Positions 43,079 to 52,739 of a DNA stretch of 64,000 nucleotides are shown here, one piece after another. The stretch lies in assembly GCA_964035015.1 (NCBI GenBank), contig OZ036007.1, positions 2,241,791-2,305,790 on the forward strand. The letters run 5' to 3'. The position numbers and the translations under genes were made by a program. The notes under the pieces were generated by a model. It made no database searches. It was not told the origin of the DNA and worked only from the letters and a program-made list of their open reading frames with translations. Origin of the DNA: Corallium rubrum. Lineage: Eukaryota > Cnidaria > Anthozoa > Scleralcyonacea > Coralliidae. Positions within the stretch are counted from its first letter, which is position 1; every line of letters starts with the position of its first letter.

Positions 43079-43303
43079 ATTCAGTTGTCCTTCAGCAGCG
43101 TATATATGTGAAGAAGAATTTCAAATGAAATCGAATCACTGCTGCAGAGAAAAGTTTTCCGACTGCCCCAACCGTGAATCGAACCCAAGGTCTCTGGTTT
43201 AACGTACCAGCGCTCTACCACTGAGCTATTGGGACCCCCGGCTACGGCAGTCATTTGAAATTCTTCTTCTTCACATATATACGCTGCTGAAGGACAACTG
43301 AAT
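43079..43303 (-). mobile_element. Inverted-repeat element with a complete tRNA-like core
   Basis: The ~50-bp arms 43079-43128 and 43251-43303 are inverted copies (ATTCAGTTGTCCTTCAGCAG, ATATATGTGAAGAAGAA). Between them, 43165-43235 on the minus strand folds as a tRNA: acceptor GTCCCAA/TTGGGGC, D stem GCTC/GAGC and anticodon stem CTGGT/ACCAG. The T arm is imperfect. Anticodon-position bases are GTT, but base 33 is C instead of U, so it is a SINE-type head and not a working tRNA. A non-inverted relative is at 44484-44622. Confidence 0.75.
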
Positions 43304-43370
43304 ATTTATAACTTACGGTGGCTTGGATCAAACCGACTTCGTCCTGGAGAAAGATACCTAACACTTCGAT

Positions 43371-43730
43371 CAGGGACATAGCCAGGGGGAGCCGCGGCTC
43401 CCCCCCCCCCCCTTTTGATATAAAACAACAGAAATGTAACTACAAAACTGATGCAATATGAATTGTGTCAGGAAATAAAATGTATTAAAACAGTGTATAC
43501 AATCTACTGAGTGTATGCATTTTGAGTATCTATGTGACGTTTGCGTGTTTTGAGTATTTTATATGACGTTTTTTAACCTTTAGAGTCTGTAAAATCTTCC
43601 TCCAAAAGCTAGGAAATGGCATTTCAGCAACTCTCGATTTCAAAATCTCCCGGGGGGGCATGCCCCCGGACCCCTAAAAATATATTTTGACTTCGGTTCC
43701 CCCCCTTTCAAAATCCTGGCTACGTCCCTG
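43371..43730. mobile_element. hAT-like family B element, complete
   Basis: Ends CAGGGACATAGCCAGG and CCTGGCTACGTCCCTG, the usual hAT-type terminus. The flanks ACTTCGAT and TCTTTGAT agree at six of eight positions. 360 bp; poly-C runs lie next to both ends. Interior modules match, in reverse, the copy at 18021-18357. No transposase. Confidence 0.8.
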
Positions 43731-43787
43731 TCTTTGATTAGGTGGATTAGATATCCCCCGATGAGCTGCCGGCTGCGGTAATGTGTG

Positions 43788-43789
<2 letters not shown>

Positions 43790-43840
<51 letters not shown>
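43790..43840. repeat. (TA)n microsatellite
   Basis: About 25 pure TA units. Confidence 0.95.
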
Positions 43841-43842
<2 letters not shown>

Positions 43843-44012
43843 AAAAATAGTGTGTAACATAAAGATCACTAGGTTGGCGTAAGGTATAAGAGCGCTCAAT
43901 ACCATTAATAGGCAGAGCGAAGTATAATTTATTAAATTTTAATGCTGAGTCGCTACTCAGAGTTTCACGACAAGGTCTACTGTATATTATATTACATTGG
44001 TTAATTACGTCA

Positions 44013-44290
44013 TTAGATTAGTTGGTGTTTCGTCACATGTCTGCACTTCGCAAAGAATTCAGTTCGTTTATTTAAAAAGTGTTTATTTCTTGCTTTCATC
44101 AACAAGAGTTTTTCTTCTAAGCACAAATTGCATCGTTTTTGACCGACTTTGTACGCCGCAACATGCTTGACAATGGACCACTTGATCTCGTATTCACGAT
44201 TTCTCTCCTTAAGCATCCAAATGTACTTGGATAGCTCAGTGTCATAGGCATATTTAGCGTGTCGAAAAGATTTCATGTGATTGCGGTATT
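44013..44290 (-). pseudogene. Penelope-like element remnant (GIY-YIG C-terminal part)
   Basis: The minus-strand frame reads RNHMKSFRH, YDTELSKYIWMLKERN, IKWSIVKH, CNLCLEEKL, LNKRTEFFAKCRH and then a stop. The NH-x2-SF ... T-x-LS-x-YIW-x-LK pattern followed by a C-x2-C pair and a CRH tail is how the C-terminal half of the GIY-YIG endonuclease of Penelope-like retroelements reads. Stops lie just upstream, so the GIY-YIG catalytic start and the reverse transcriptase are absent. Dead copy; the family assignment is from memory of motifs. Confidence 0.7.
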
Positions 44291-44457
44291 ATCACGCTCC
44301 TATTTATAGTAGAGCGCTCTTACTGGCTTGGTATCAACAACGTGAAAATGCAACAGATCCGGTTCAACTATTCATTAAAAAACATTGGTTTACCTACACA
44401 CGACGACTACCGAAGGAACATCATAAACAAAACCGAAAGTGTCATCCAACGAATGCG

Positions 44458-44622
44458 ATATATATATATATATATATATATATTACACAATAGCTCAGTG
44501 GTAGAGCACTGGTAGGTGAAACCAGAGACCTTGGGTTCGATTCCCGTTTGGGGCAGTCAGAAAACTTTTCTCTACAGCAGTGATTCGTCTTCATTTGAAA
44601 TTATTCTTCCTCTTACATATAA
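44458..44622 (+). mobile_element. tRNA-derived SINE copy following (TA)n
   Basis: After (TA)n (44458-44483), 44484-44554 reads TAGCTCAGTGGTAGAGCACT (A box), anticodon stem CTGGT/ACCAG and B box GGGTTCGATTCC. The tail CAGTCAGAAAACTTTTCTC and TTCATTTGAAATTATTCTTC matches the element at 43079-43303. The acceptor stem has decayed. Confidence 0.75.
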
Positions 44623-44765
44623 TCTTAATAACAAGACATGTAATTTAAGTGATATGTCTGTTCCTCAGTTTTAAGAAACATTATACTAGAACATTCTTTA
44701 ATTCCTTATCATTTTATGATTGTTGTACTTTGTTTATTTTTTTAAATAATCGCTTTGAACTATAT

Positions 44766-44885
44766 ATATTCACTTTGCTCTATCTAAAACACTGCTTACG
44801 CAGCACTCTACTTTTATATAATTCAATGTTTAGTTTTTGCGCAAGATACAGAGGACTTAATAAAGGTAATGTCCACACGTTTATA
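44766..44885 (+). repeat. R-family copy
   Basis: CACTTTGCTCTATCTAAAAC, ACTGCTTACGCAGCACTCTA, ATTCAATGTTTAGTTTTTGC and ACTTAATAAAGG in R order. Confidence 0.7.
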
Positions 44886-45865
44886 AACTGTCCAATTTGT
44901 CATATTCGATATTGCCTCCATGGTCTTAATTATGTCTTAATTCCTAGTATATACATGAACACCATGAGGCCTGCATGTATTTGGACTGTATATACGTACA
45001 GACAATACAGTGACTAATGATCAGGAATTTCTCTATTACCTAATTACCCAGTGCGTGGGCTGCGGAATTGCGTGGGGGACATTGCATGACCCTTTTCGGG
45101 TGTCCCTTGTCCGGTCTTCGACAACTCCCTGATCAGGATTGTTGGCAATATGTTAAAAACAACAAAAAAACAATGATTCAATCACAGTATTCTTTATGGT
45201 GCATCGCGAGGTCAGGGTCAAAGAAGTCAATTACGCTTGCCAATGGGGCGTTCCGAAGAGTATTAAATCGCTATTTTAATTGCTAATGTCGTTTTAATCA
45301 GATTGTAAGAGGGAGGGAGGCTGGTTTTAAAGAATCTAAACTTCAGTATTTAGCAGAGACCGCGAATCATTTACGTATAGTATTGAATACTTAAAGTATA
45401 TTTTTCGACATCCAAAAGCTTTAGAGTTCTAAAAGGATTCTGTTGCACTAACATGTTTCGTCGTTTCACGGGTTAGCGTCGTCCTGAAGACGTATGTGAA
45501 AATGATCTGAATAACGTTGTATGTAGAACTGGGCGGCGTTACGATTACTCTTCAGACCAAAAATTATCCCAGTCATTTTCCTTTTTGTGTGACGAAAGTT
45601 ATATCGTATTAAGGACGTTGCCGTTGACGAGCTCCCTATTGTCTGTGATATAAAGTCGAAATATTTATTACCATGACCATGTAATAGTAAAGTGGCGTAC
45701 GTCCAAGCCAATGCAAAACCAGACAAGGAACTGTTCCAAATATGAAATATCTCTTCTGATTAATAGTCCTAACTCGACAAACAAGGCGGAACGGAACAGA
45801 GGTACGAAGAAATGAGCAGCACACTAGTGTTGATCGAGACTCCGTTTACTCTGATGAACAGCTCC
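44886..45865. other. Unassigned DNA
   Basis: No gene or element recognised; minus-strand frames around 45466-45726 have no known motif. Confidence 0.5.
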
Positions 45866-45869
45866 GCTC

Positions 45870-46200
45870 CAAACGTCAGTATTTCGTTGTCAAAACTATT
45901 CTCGGCAGTTTACGTATACCACCTTTTCACTTTGCTCTATCTAAAACACTGCCTACCCAGCACACAGACTGTAAAGTTTGGCCTGCGCGGGGAATAAATT
46001 CCTTCGCAAATTTGGCAAAATCCGCGCATCAGTTGCCAAAAATTGACTGAAAACATGTCTTTTTCACCATTTTTTGCCATTTTCCTGCGCATTTTACGCA
46101 ATTTTGGCGATCTGTCCGCGCAAAAACGGCAATGACGATCGAAAATTCTCCGCACAGTTGGCCAACTTTACAGTCTGGCACAGCACACTACTTTCATAAA
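45870..46200 (+). repeat. R-family copy interrupted by a 213-bp element
   Basis: ACGTCAGTATTTCGTTGTCA through ACACTGCCTACCCAGCACA (45872-45964), then after the insertion CAGCACACTACTTTCATA (46181 onward). Confidence 0.75.
45965..46177. mobile_element. TIR element with 5-bp duplication, inserted in R
   Basis: Ends CAGACTGTAAAGTTTGGCC and GGCCAACTTTACAGTCTG. The flanks are GCACA on both sides (45960-45964, 46178-46182). The interior is rich in TTGCCA/TGGCAA and CGCGC pieces in mirrored order. 213 bp, no ORF. Superfamily unassigned. Confidence 0.75.
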
Positions 46201-46274
46201 CACTATTAACGGACTCGATCGCCGTCTAGGAGACTGGAGCCGATATATACTTTCCCTGCATAATTTAAGATCAA

Positions 46275-46454
46275 TAGATCGTTTTCATCTGACGTCACGG
46301 CGGCCATATTGGCGTACCAAAACAATGAACTGGTGGCCATATTGGTGCGCAACCTTTATCCTATGGGAATTTAGCTCTATTCTTATTCAAATATTTCGTA
46401 TTGTTTTACCACCCTAATGGGGCCACAGATCACGTGAGTGAAAACGATCTATAG
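46275..46454. mobile_element. GGTTTTCA MITE, copy 3
   Basis: ATAGATCGTTTTCATCTGAC to GAGTGAAAACGATCTATAG; the interior matches copy 2 almost block by block. Confidence 0.8.
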
Positions 46455-47205
46455 TCAAAGCTTCAGTTATTCAGAAATTCAGAAGCTTGCAGGTTCAATC
46501 CGGTTTAGAACTCAGGCGCTCTGGCCTGATTGCAGGTTATCCTAAGTGACGACTATTAAAATACATTTACGTTTAGCATGCATCAACTTCCCAACCCCAA
46601 AAAAGAAAAGTTAAAAACCTGATTTGAGAACGAATCATCATTCGAAGCATAGAACATTCTGGATAGAATGAAAAAGCGGATGTTTTTGACTATTTAAGTA
46701 TAATCCATTTCACTGTTACACTCTTTCAACGTTTCAATAATTAGGTCAGTCTTAAGGGTAAGGTCAACAAAAAACATACCTACCAATGTACTTCAAGTAA
46801 TATGAACCATTTTTGTCAACAGCAACATCGCTAATTTCGACAAAACACTTGTCATCCGCCATCTTGGACAATTTTTTCGATATATACGTCTGACGTCGGG
46901 TAAAGCAAAATCTTTAGTTAGTTATACCGATATGTATGCATGTCTGACGTTCATTTTTAGTGAATGTCGTTATCGCATCATTGCACTACAACACTTTTGA
47001 AAGCATAGAAAGCACTCAGCGATCAGCAAAGTGTAATTTTATATTTTTATAATATTTACCCAACTTGTGACAACACTATCTTCCAAGTTAATTAAGCACA
47101 GTATTGATCATGTAGCAAGATGGCGAATGATATGATTGTGTTTTGCCAGAATTAGTAATGTTGTTATTAAAAAAAATGGTTCATAGATTAGCACTTGGAT
47201 CACAT
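46455..47205. other. Unassigned DNA
   Basis: A B-box-like GGTTCAATCC at about 46492 has no convincing A box. No gene recognised. Confidence 0.5.
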
Positions 47206-47216
47206 TAATAAGTAAT

Positions 47217-47314
47217 AGATACAGCATTCGCAGCCGAGCTGTATCTGATTTACAAGGCGAGCTGCAAGCGAGTCGTAGTAAATCAGATACAGCTCGGCTG
47301 CGAATGCTGTATCT
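47217..47314. repeat. Perfect 36-bp-arm hairpin
   Basis: Arms 47217-47252 and 47279-47314 are exact reverse complements (AGATACAGCATTCGCAGCCG...GATTTA), with a 26-base loop AAGGCGAGCTGCAAGCG-type. Perfect pairing implies recent origin or ongoing homogenisation. Adjacent family modules follow at 47370-47510. Confidence 0.9.
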
Positions 47315-47329
47315 TTCTTAAAATACAAA

Positions 47330-47515
47330 TGCATCTAAGTAATCAAGTTCACCAACTATTTTGGGGATACGGTCTGTTTTAGCCGAGAAAATCAAAGCTA
47401 AAGTTTATGTAAATCAGGACGATGCTGTATCCGATTTACAACCACTGCTACGGTATTGATTTCTTTTGTGTTTTCGTCAAGAATTATTAATGAGTATTTT
47501 AAGTATGTTTATTAG
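47330..47515 (+). mobile_element. Member of the GATTTACATAAA / ATTTTCTCGGCT family
   Basis: CCGAGAAAATCAAAGCTAAA, GTTTATGTAAATCAGGA and TTTGTGTTTTCGTCAAGAATTATTAATGAG in the same order as 56655-56760, and reversed at 35790-35910. Confidence 0.6.
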
Positions 47516-47817
47516 TCAAAACGTCATAAACTGAAAATTGTGACTTTTGTTGCCCTTAGGTGGTATATTATGAGGAAAAAAACACTATTGGTTTTCAAAC
47601 TAGTAAATATGTTTATGTTATCCAAAAATGTTTAATGTTTCCCCTGGATATTGAAGGAAATTACCAATTTTGGCAGACAAACTACTCTGTTAATCGAAGT
47701 GTTGTTACTTTATTGAACAAGCTCTATTGATTAGCTTATACTAAGTTCCTCAATATCCGATTGGTAAATAGTTAAAATTACGGAAACCACTGCATAAGGT
47801 ATTTCAATCAAGCCTAG

Positions 47818-47987
47818 TTTACACGGGCAATTTTTCTTTGGCAATTTTCAACTTGACAAGTTTTATTTGCCCGTGCGGTGTGTATGAGTAAACATGTCAA
47901 GTTTTTCCTTGACAAGTCTCCCTTTTGAAAAGCTGACATGCCAGCTTTTCAACAAGGAGACTTGTCAAGGAAAAATTGCTCGTGTAA
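47818..47987. mobile_element. TIR element (TTTACACGGGCAATTTTTC)
   Basis: Left end TTTACACGGGCAATTTTTC and right end GGAAAAATTGCTCGTGTAA. Inside, AACTTGACAAG and CTTGTCAAGG, plus CAGCTTTTC on both sides, are also inverted. 170 bp. Confidence 0.75.
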
Positions 47988-47999
47988 TACAACAATTAC

Positions 48000-48610
48000 A
48001 ACTTAATGGAAACGCTTGTTGTAATCCAATCGGCGACAGTCGGCGACTGTTGTAAAAGTTGAATCAGGTTCAACTTGTATACAACAATTACAACAGTCGC
48101 CGATGCGATAACAGTTAATGGAAACATCAATCGCCGACAGTCGGCGACGTTTTGCTATATAGATGTTTGCAACGTAAAACACAAAATTATTTACAAAAAC
48201 TGGCCAAATCCTTTCAAAAGACCCTCGATTTTGTTAAAGAAGACTACTAAATGACTAGTTCGAAGACTTGAATGCCGTACGCCAGCTCAAATGTTTGCAA
48301 CTGTCGTCAAACGTTCACGAAACATGAAATTTAAGCGGCGAAGTTACTGAACTTGTAAATAATGCTTGTTATATTGTTATATAAACTGTGAAAATGATCA
48401 CAAACAAAGTTTTAGTCATTCAATTTGTTTTTGAATATCAAACTTAGCTCATCTGAACCTTGTCAAAACCGAGAAGTCCTCAGTCCGAGCGAGTCGGCGA
48501 TTTGAATTACAACAATTATAACTATATATGGAAACATAATTGTTGTAATTCAGTCGGCGACTATCGCCGACTGAATTACAACAATTACAACTATATGGAA
48601 ACCATTACAC
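48000..48610. mobile_element. Cluster of CGGCGA-type inverted-repeat modules
   Basis: CAATCGGCGACAGTCGGCGA (about 48026), CAGTCGCCGATG, CAATCGCCGACAGTCGGCGA (about 48128), then ATTGTTGTAATTCAGTCGG and CGACTATCGCCGACTGAATT (about 48540-48580). ACAACAATTACAAC flanks each. It looks like two or more overlapping copies of the family also present at 27345-27503. Confidence 0.65.
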
Positions 48611-49072
48611 TGATAAGCTGAAGCAAAGCACGGGGCATCGTAGATGGTAAAGATGGTAAACAATAAACACAAATGGAAAGAATGAATCAAGGACATGTTT
48701 TACTTTTTCATTTCTTGTTCGAATAATAGACGAAGATAAAGGCACAGTGTCACCATGACGCAAACTTGAAATACTTCGTGGACAGTTTCAAGTTCACATG
48801 ATTAAAATTCAGATGAATATCACACACGTCAAAACTTGGACTAAATAGTCTGTAAGAAAATGCACTAATGATTTACTATTTTAACGTTTTATGAATATTA
48901 TTCCTTTATTTTGCACACAAATATAATTTTTGTCTCGCGCAAAACTATTAATTAAGCGGTAATTTAATACCTGACGCTGTCTTTAAAAACTTAGCCTCCG
49001 ATGATAAATATTGTAAAGATGTATCTCTTAAAAACTCTGTATGATAACTATTTTTCTCTTATAACATCAATT
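48611..49072. other. Unassigned DNA
   Basis: No gene or element recognised. Confidence 0.5.
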
Positions 49073-49505
<433 letters not shown>

Positions 49506-49538
49506 GATGGATTCTCAGTTTACATTTCGTGAAAAATT

Positions 49539-49692
49539 GACGTTTCGAGTGGAGTCCTTCATAAGAGCAAAATGTCATAAAGCGCTCCGCTCAAAACGTC
49601 ATTGAGTTATTCGTTACTAAAATTCTCAGCAGTTTACCACTTTTTCAGTTCATTTTGCTCTATCTAAAACACCGCCTACGCAGCACTCTGCT
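49539..49692 (+). repeat. R-family copy next to a microsatellite
   Basis: GACGTTTCGAGTGGAGTCC, CGCTCAAAACGTCA, ATTCTCAGCAGTTTACCAC and TTTGCTCTATCTAAAACACC...GCAGCACTCT. Begins ~35 bp after the trinucleotide array. Confidence 0.75.
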
Positions 49693-50155
49693 TTTTCAAA
49701 TTTCATGAAAGACACTTCCTATGTTGGAAAATTACAAATTTGCTTATCGGTTAAAAATCGTGCTCTTATACAGAAAACCTTTAAAAAATTCGGTGCCACA
49801 ACGTCCTTGGAATCGAGGCAACATCGACACATCAATCGTCATACCGTGTAAGTTAAAGTGTTACTATAAGGATAAGCTCTCAACTTACCAGCCGCCATAG
49901 TCAACTTCTTTTTATTTTTCTACTTTTTTTTTTAAGTTTTCTTTTTAATTTTTTCTTCTTTTTTTTTATTTAATTACTTTCTTAAATTTATAACTTTCTA
50001 ATTGTAATCCAGCACTATATATTACCGTTTCTCAACTTATTTGGGGGAAAATGTCAATTGGGGCGATAGTCCTGTTTTTCTCCCAGCCACTATGTTACTT
50101 GTTGTATTCATGTGATATAATGTTGTGGCAAAGCAAATAAAAATAAATAAATCGT
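49693..50155 (+). repeat. Candidate retroelement 3' tail
   Basis: Ends in TGATATAATGTTGTGGCAAA followed by AAATAAAAATAAATAAAT, the look of a LINE-type 3' UTR and simple tail. No coding motif was found upstream, so this is tentative. Confidence 0.3.
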
Positions 50156-50366
50156 CAAAAGTGACCGACCCATGCATTCTGTTCATGCGCGTGCCAAAAA
50201 GTTTCGGGGCAGACAGGTTTGTGCTTTGGTGTACGCGGAGTCAAGGTTAAGACGAAAAATAAATTATTAATATTTAAGTTGATCTTCAAGTCATCATCAG
50301 ACTAACTGTGTTTTGTTTTGTAAACTTGGATGAGTCAGTTGTTTTTGCAATACAAGGCTGTTTTAA

Positions 50367-50561
50367 GCGGCGGACGAGCTATATTTTTGGTTTTGGAAGC
50401 TTCGCATAGGTAGCGTGCGTCAAAGAACAACGGAAGACATCGGTACACGAGAAAGAGTAATAGCTAAAAGAAAGAAAGAAACAAAGGAACAAAGAATAGC
50501 GAGATGGAAGCTTCTACAGCAGGGCTTTATACTGCTGTATTTGCGGATTAGCTCTGCATGA
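50367..50561 (+). pseudogene. Duplicated ORF fragment, copy B
   Basis: An open frame of 64 codons after an in-frame TAA reads ADELYFWFWKLRIGSVRQRT, then EDIGTRERVIAKRKKETKEQ, RIARWKLLQQGFILLYL, ending at TGA 50559. No ATG is present where copy A has one (GCG instead). The frame without the extra four bases reads further and more protein-like, so B probably keeps the ancestral phase. No function recognised. Confidence 0.5.
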
Positions 50562-50800
50562 AATGGCATCGTAGCAGTAACAACTTATACATAGTTGTAA
50601 TGTTGTAATGTGACGTGCAACGTTTGGGTTAGCTGAATCCTATCATAGTACTTGAACAGTAAACAACGAAGAAAAGAGAAAGTGTTGTGAAAAAAAGTGT
50701 ACAAACTACAAAGAGTACTTGACATCACTTCACTTAACGAAACACAAACAAAACTTCGATAAGTCTAAAAACTAAACTAAACTAAACTAGAAGCTAACTT
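50562..50800. other. Short unassigned stretch
   Basis: ACTAAACTAAACTAAACTAG at about 50769 is a short run of the pentamer expanded at 57968-58383. Nothing else recognised. Confidence 0.5.
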
Positions 50801-50970
50801 ACTGGATAACCCCGACAGTCACATCTAAACTAATAATTGTCAGTTGTTTGCTGTACAAGCTGTGTTAGATAGTAATACTCAGAAAAACTCTGAGTTCTAA
50901 GCGGGACTCGAACGCACAACTTTCTGAATGCTAGCCAGACGCTCTAACCATTGAGCCACTAGAACTCAGA
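50800..50970 (-). mobile_element. tRNA-derived SINE with intact cloverleaf
   Basis: On the minus strand 50894-50965 folds as a 72-base tRNA: acceptor GTTCTAG/TTAGAAC (7 bp, one G-T), D stem GCTC/GAGC and anticodon stem TCTGG/TCAGA with T33 and an AGC (Ala-type) triplet. The T arm GTGCG-TTCGAGT-CCCGC has one mismatch. A box TGGCTCAATGGTTAGAG. Downstream is the GAGTTTTTCTGAG flank shared with 602-734, then TTTAGATGTGACTG and TTATCCAGTA, which matches the end of the SINE at 57616-57900. The tail argues for a SINE and against a tRNA gene. Confidence 0.65.
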
Positions 50971-50999
50971 TAGCGGAGCAAGGTTAATTAAGGTAATTA

Positions 51000-51145
51000 T
51001 ACCTTAGACTGTGCCCAGTCCTCCAGACAAACAACTGACAATTCTTACTAACATCAAGCTGCAATTTCTGAAACATATCTAAACTGTTCTTTCATTAGAG
51101 GTCCAGTAAGGGCCACTCCTCGTGACAGTGTTACGACAGGAGAAA
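51000..51145 (-). mobile_element. SINE tail fragment
   Basis: Minus strand: TTTCTCCTGTCGTAACACTG, GGCCCTTACTGGACCTCT and AACAGTTTAGATATG, matching 57790-57860 of the tRNA-Glu-like SINE. The head is absent, so this is a second, truncated insertion beside the previous element. Confidence 0.7.
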
Positions 51146-52360
51146 ACTAGACTGGATATTGTGACAAACGGTTAATTAATCGCCATAGGATCCGATAAGA
51201 ACCGAGGGCAAAGCACTCCAAAAAAAGTGTACAGGACTTTCGGACTTCCAAAAGTCCTTGGATTTTCTCATCGGAATTTCGGACTTTTGTGAATTTTTTG
51301 CGGAGTTTTCCGGACTTTTTGTGAAACTTATTAACGATATTTTCTCTTTATTTTCATGTTCTGGCCAAGCTTTAAGTGAAACTGGGAAATAATAAAGGCG
51401 TAGGAGCCAAATGGGAGAATAGTAGGGAAATACATTCGGCATAAAAACAGTCAATTATGAAAATACAAAAAGTTTAAAAAAATCACATAAAAAAAATTAC
51501 ACTTTCTCCTACGAATTCTTGCAGTACTTTATGCAGATTTCTTCGGATTTTCTGGGGATTTTGATTAATTGAGTCGGATTTTATGGATTTTCAAAGGCTG
51601 AAAATCATGTCAGTATGTTGATTGGTTATTGTCAACTGTTAACCCAAACCCACCAGATGAGGATATGTGGGTAAGACCCCGAGTCCATCCATGTCAGAAA
51701 CATCATAATGATATTCCGACTATAATAGTAAATTGCCTTGAAAGTGGTGTATTTGTATCAAGAACTTATAAGAATCAGAGATCATAAACAATGCGCAACT
51801 CTAAAATGCTAGCATGCACAGCCTGGAATATAATTATTTTAGTTATACAAATTCTCAAAAATAATCTGAAGTTGGTATATTGCTGTATAATTTTTCAGCT
51901 ATACATTTGTCATAACACAAAACACTTGGAATTGCGTTGACTGTTTTGCCACAGCAAGACGCATAGTGATCTATTATTTGTATACCATGTAATACATGTA
52001 GTGTTTATCCTGTCAAAACCCTTGCCAATTATGATATAAAGAGATAGGTTTTATAGTAATGTATAATTTTAAATCTTATAATTAAAAATAAACGTGTATT
52101 AGATATTCTGTCTGTAATTAAAGGGCTTATTTTAGGAATTTTGTAAAACATCAGGAAACTAATCAGGCTTTTTGTCGCATTCGAGGCAGCATTTCACTTG
52201 TGGTAGTAATTTCTAGTATAGTTCTAATCAGACCAGGATTAGTAAAAATGAATATAATGAGGTATATTAGTTGTTAATGGACCTGTGAGAACAAAAGAAA
52301 TTCCCGCAACTTAACGTGATATTGCAGAAGTAATTAATAAATAACTGCTTGTGCTGTGCA
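51146..52360. other. Unassigned DNA
   Basis: Between 51235 and 51330, and again at 51520-51590, degenerate CGGACTTTT/CGGATTTTC units recur. No gene recognised. Confidence 0.5.
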
Positions 52361-52735
52361 AGTATATCTCTAGATTTGCTCCAAGTCTGCCTCTTGTTGT
52401 TTCGGGATGGGATGGCGAATATAAAAGGCGGCCGGCCACGGGAAGAAAAGCGGGCGAGCGAAAACCCGCGGGTTTTCATTCGCCGCCTTTTATATTCGCC
52501 GCCTTTTATATTCGCCGCCTTTTATATTCGCCGCCTTTTATATTCGCCGCCTTTTATATTCGCCGCCTTTTATATTCGCCGCCTTTTATATTCGCCGCCT
52601 TTTATATTCGCCATTTTGCTAGCCCGCGCCGCCACTTTTCACACGTACACCTGTATTTAAATCAAAACAACCCATCTCGAAACAAACCCGTCCCGAAACA
52701 ACAAGAGGCAGACTTGGAGCAAGTCTAGTATATCT
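52361..52735. mobile_element. TIR element with internal 16-bp tandem array
   Basis: Left arm TTGCTCCAAGTCTGCCTCTT then GTTGTTTCGGGATGGG; the right arm is the complement, ending about 52735 (CCCGTCCCGAAACAAC, AAGAGGCAGACTTGGAGCAA). Inside the left arm GGCGAATATAAAAGGCGG is a single reverse unit of the array. On the right side TTCGCCGCCTTTTATA is repeated 8.4 times (52479-52612). The two long open frames reading YSPPFIFAAFYIRRL-type repeats are artefacts of the 16-mer. Confidence 0.8.
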
Positions 52736-52739
52736 CCAA

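Noticed and set aside
46484-46510. tRNA B-box match GGTTCAATCC
   Set aside because: No A box at the right distance and no stems; probably chance or a very old fragment.
50894-50965. Functional tRNA-Ala gene
   Set aside because: The T stem has a mismatch, and the 3' flank carries SINE tail sequence shared with other loci. It cannot be fully excluded without a covariance-model score.
52479-52612. CRISPR array
   Set aside because: Units are contiguous 16-mers with no spacers, in a eukaryotic transposon.
52349-52728. Open frames with a repeated YIRRLLYSPPFIFAAF pattern
   Set aside because: Three reading frames of the 16-bp array inside a TIR element; not a repeat protein gene.
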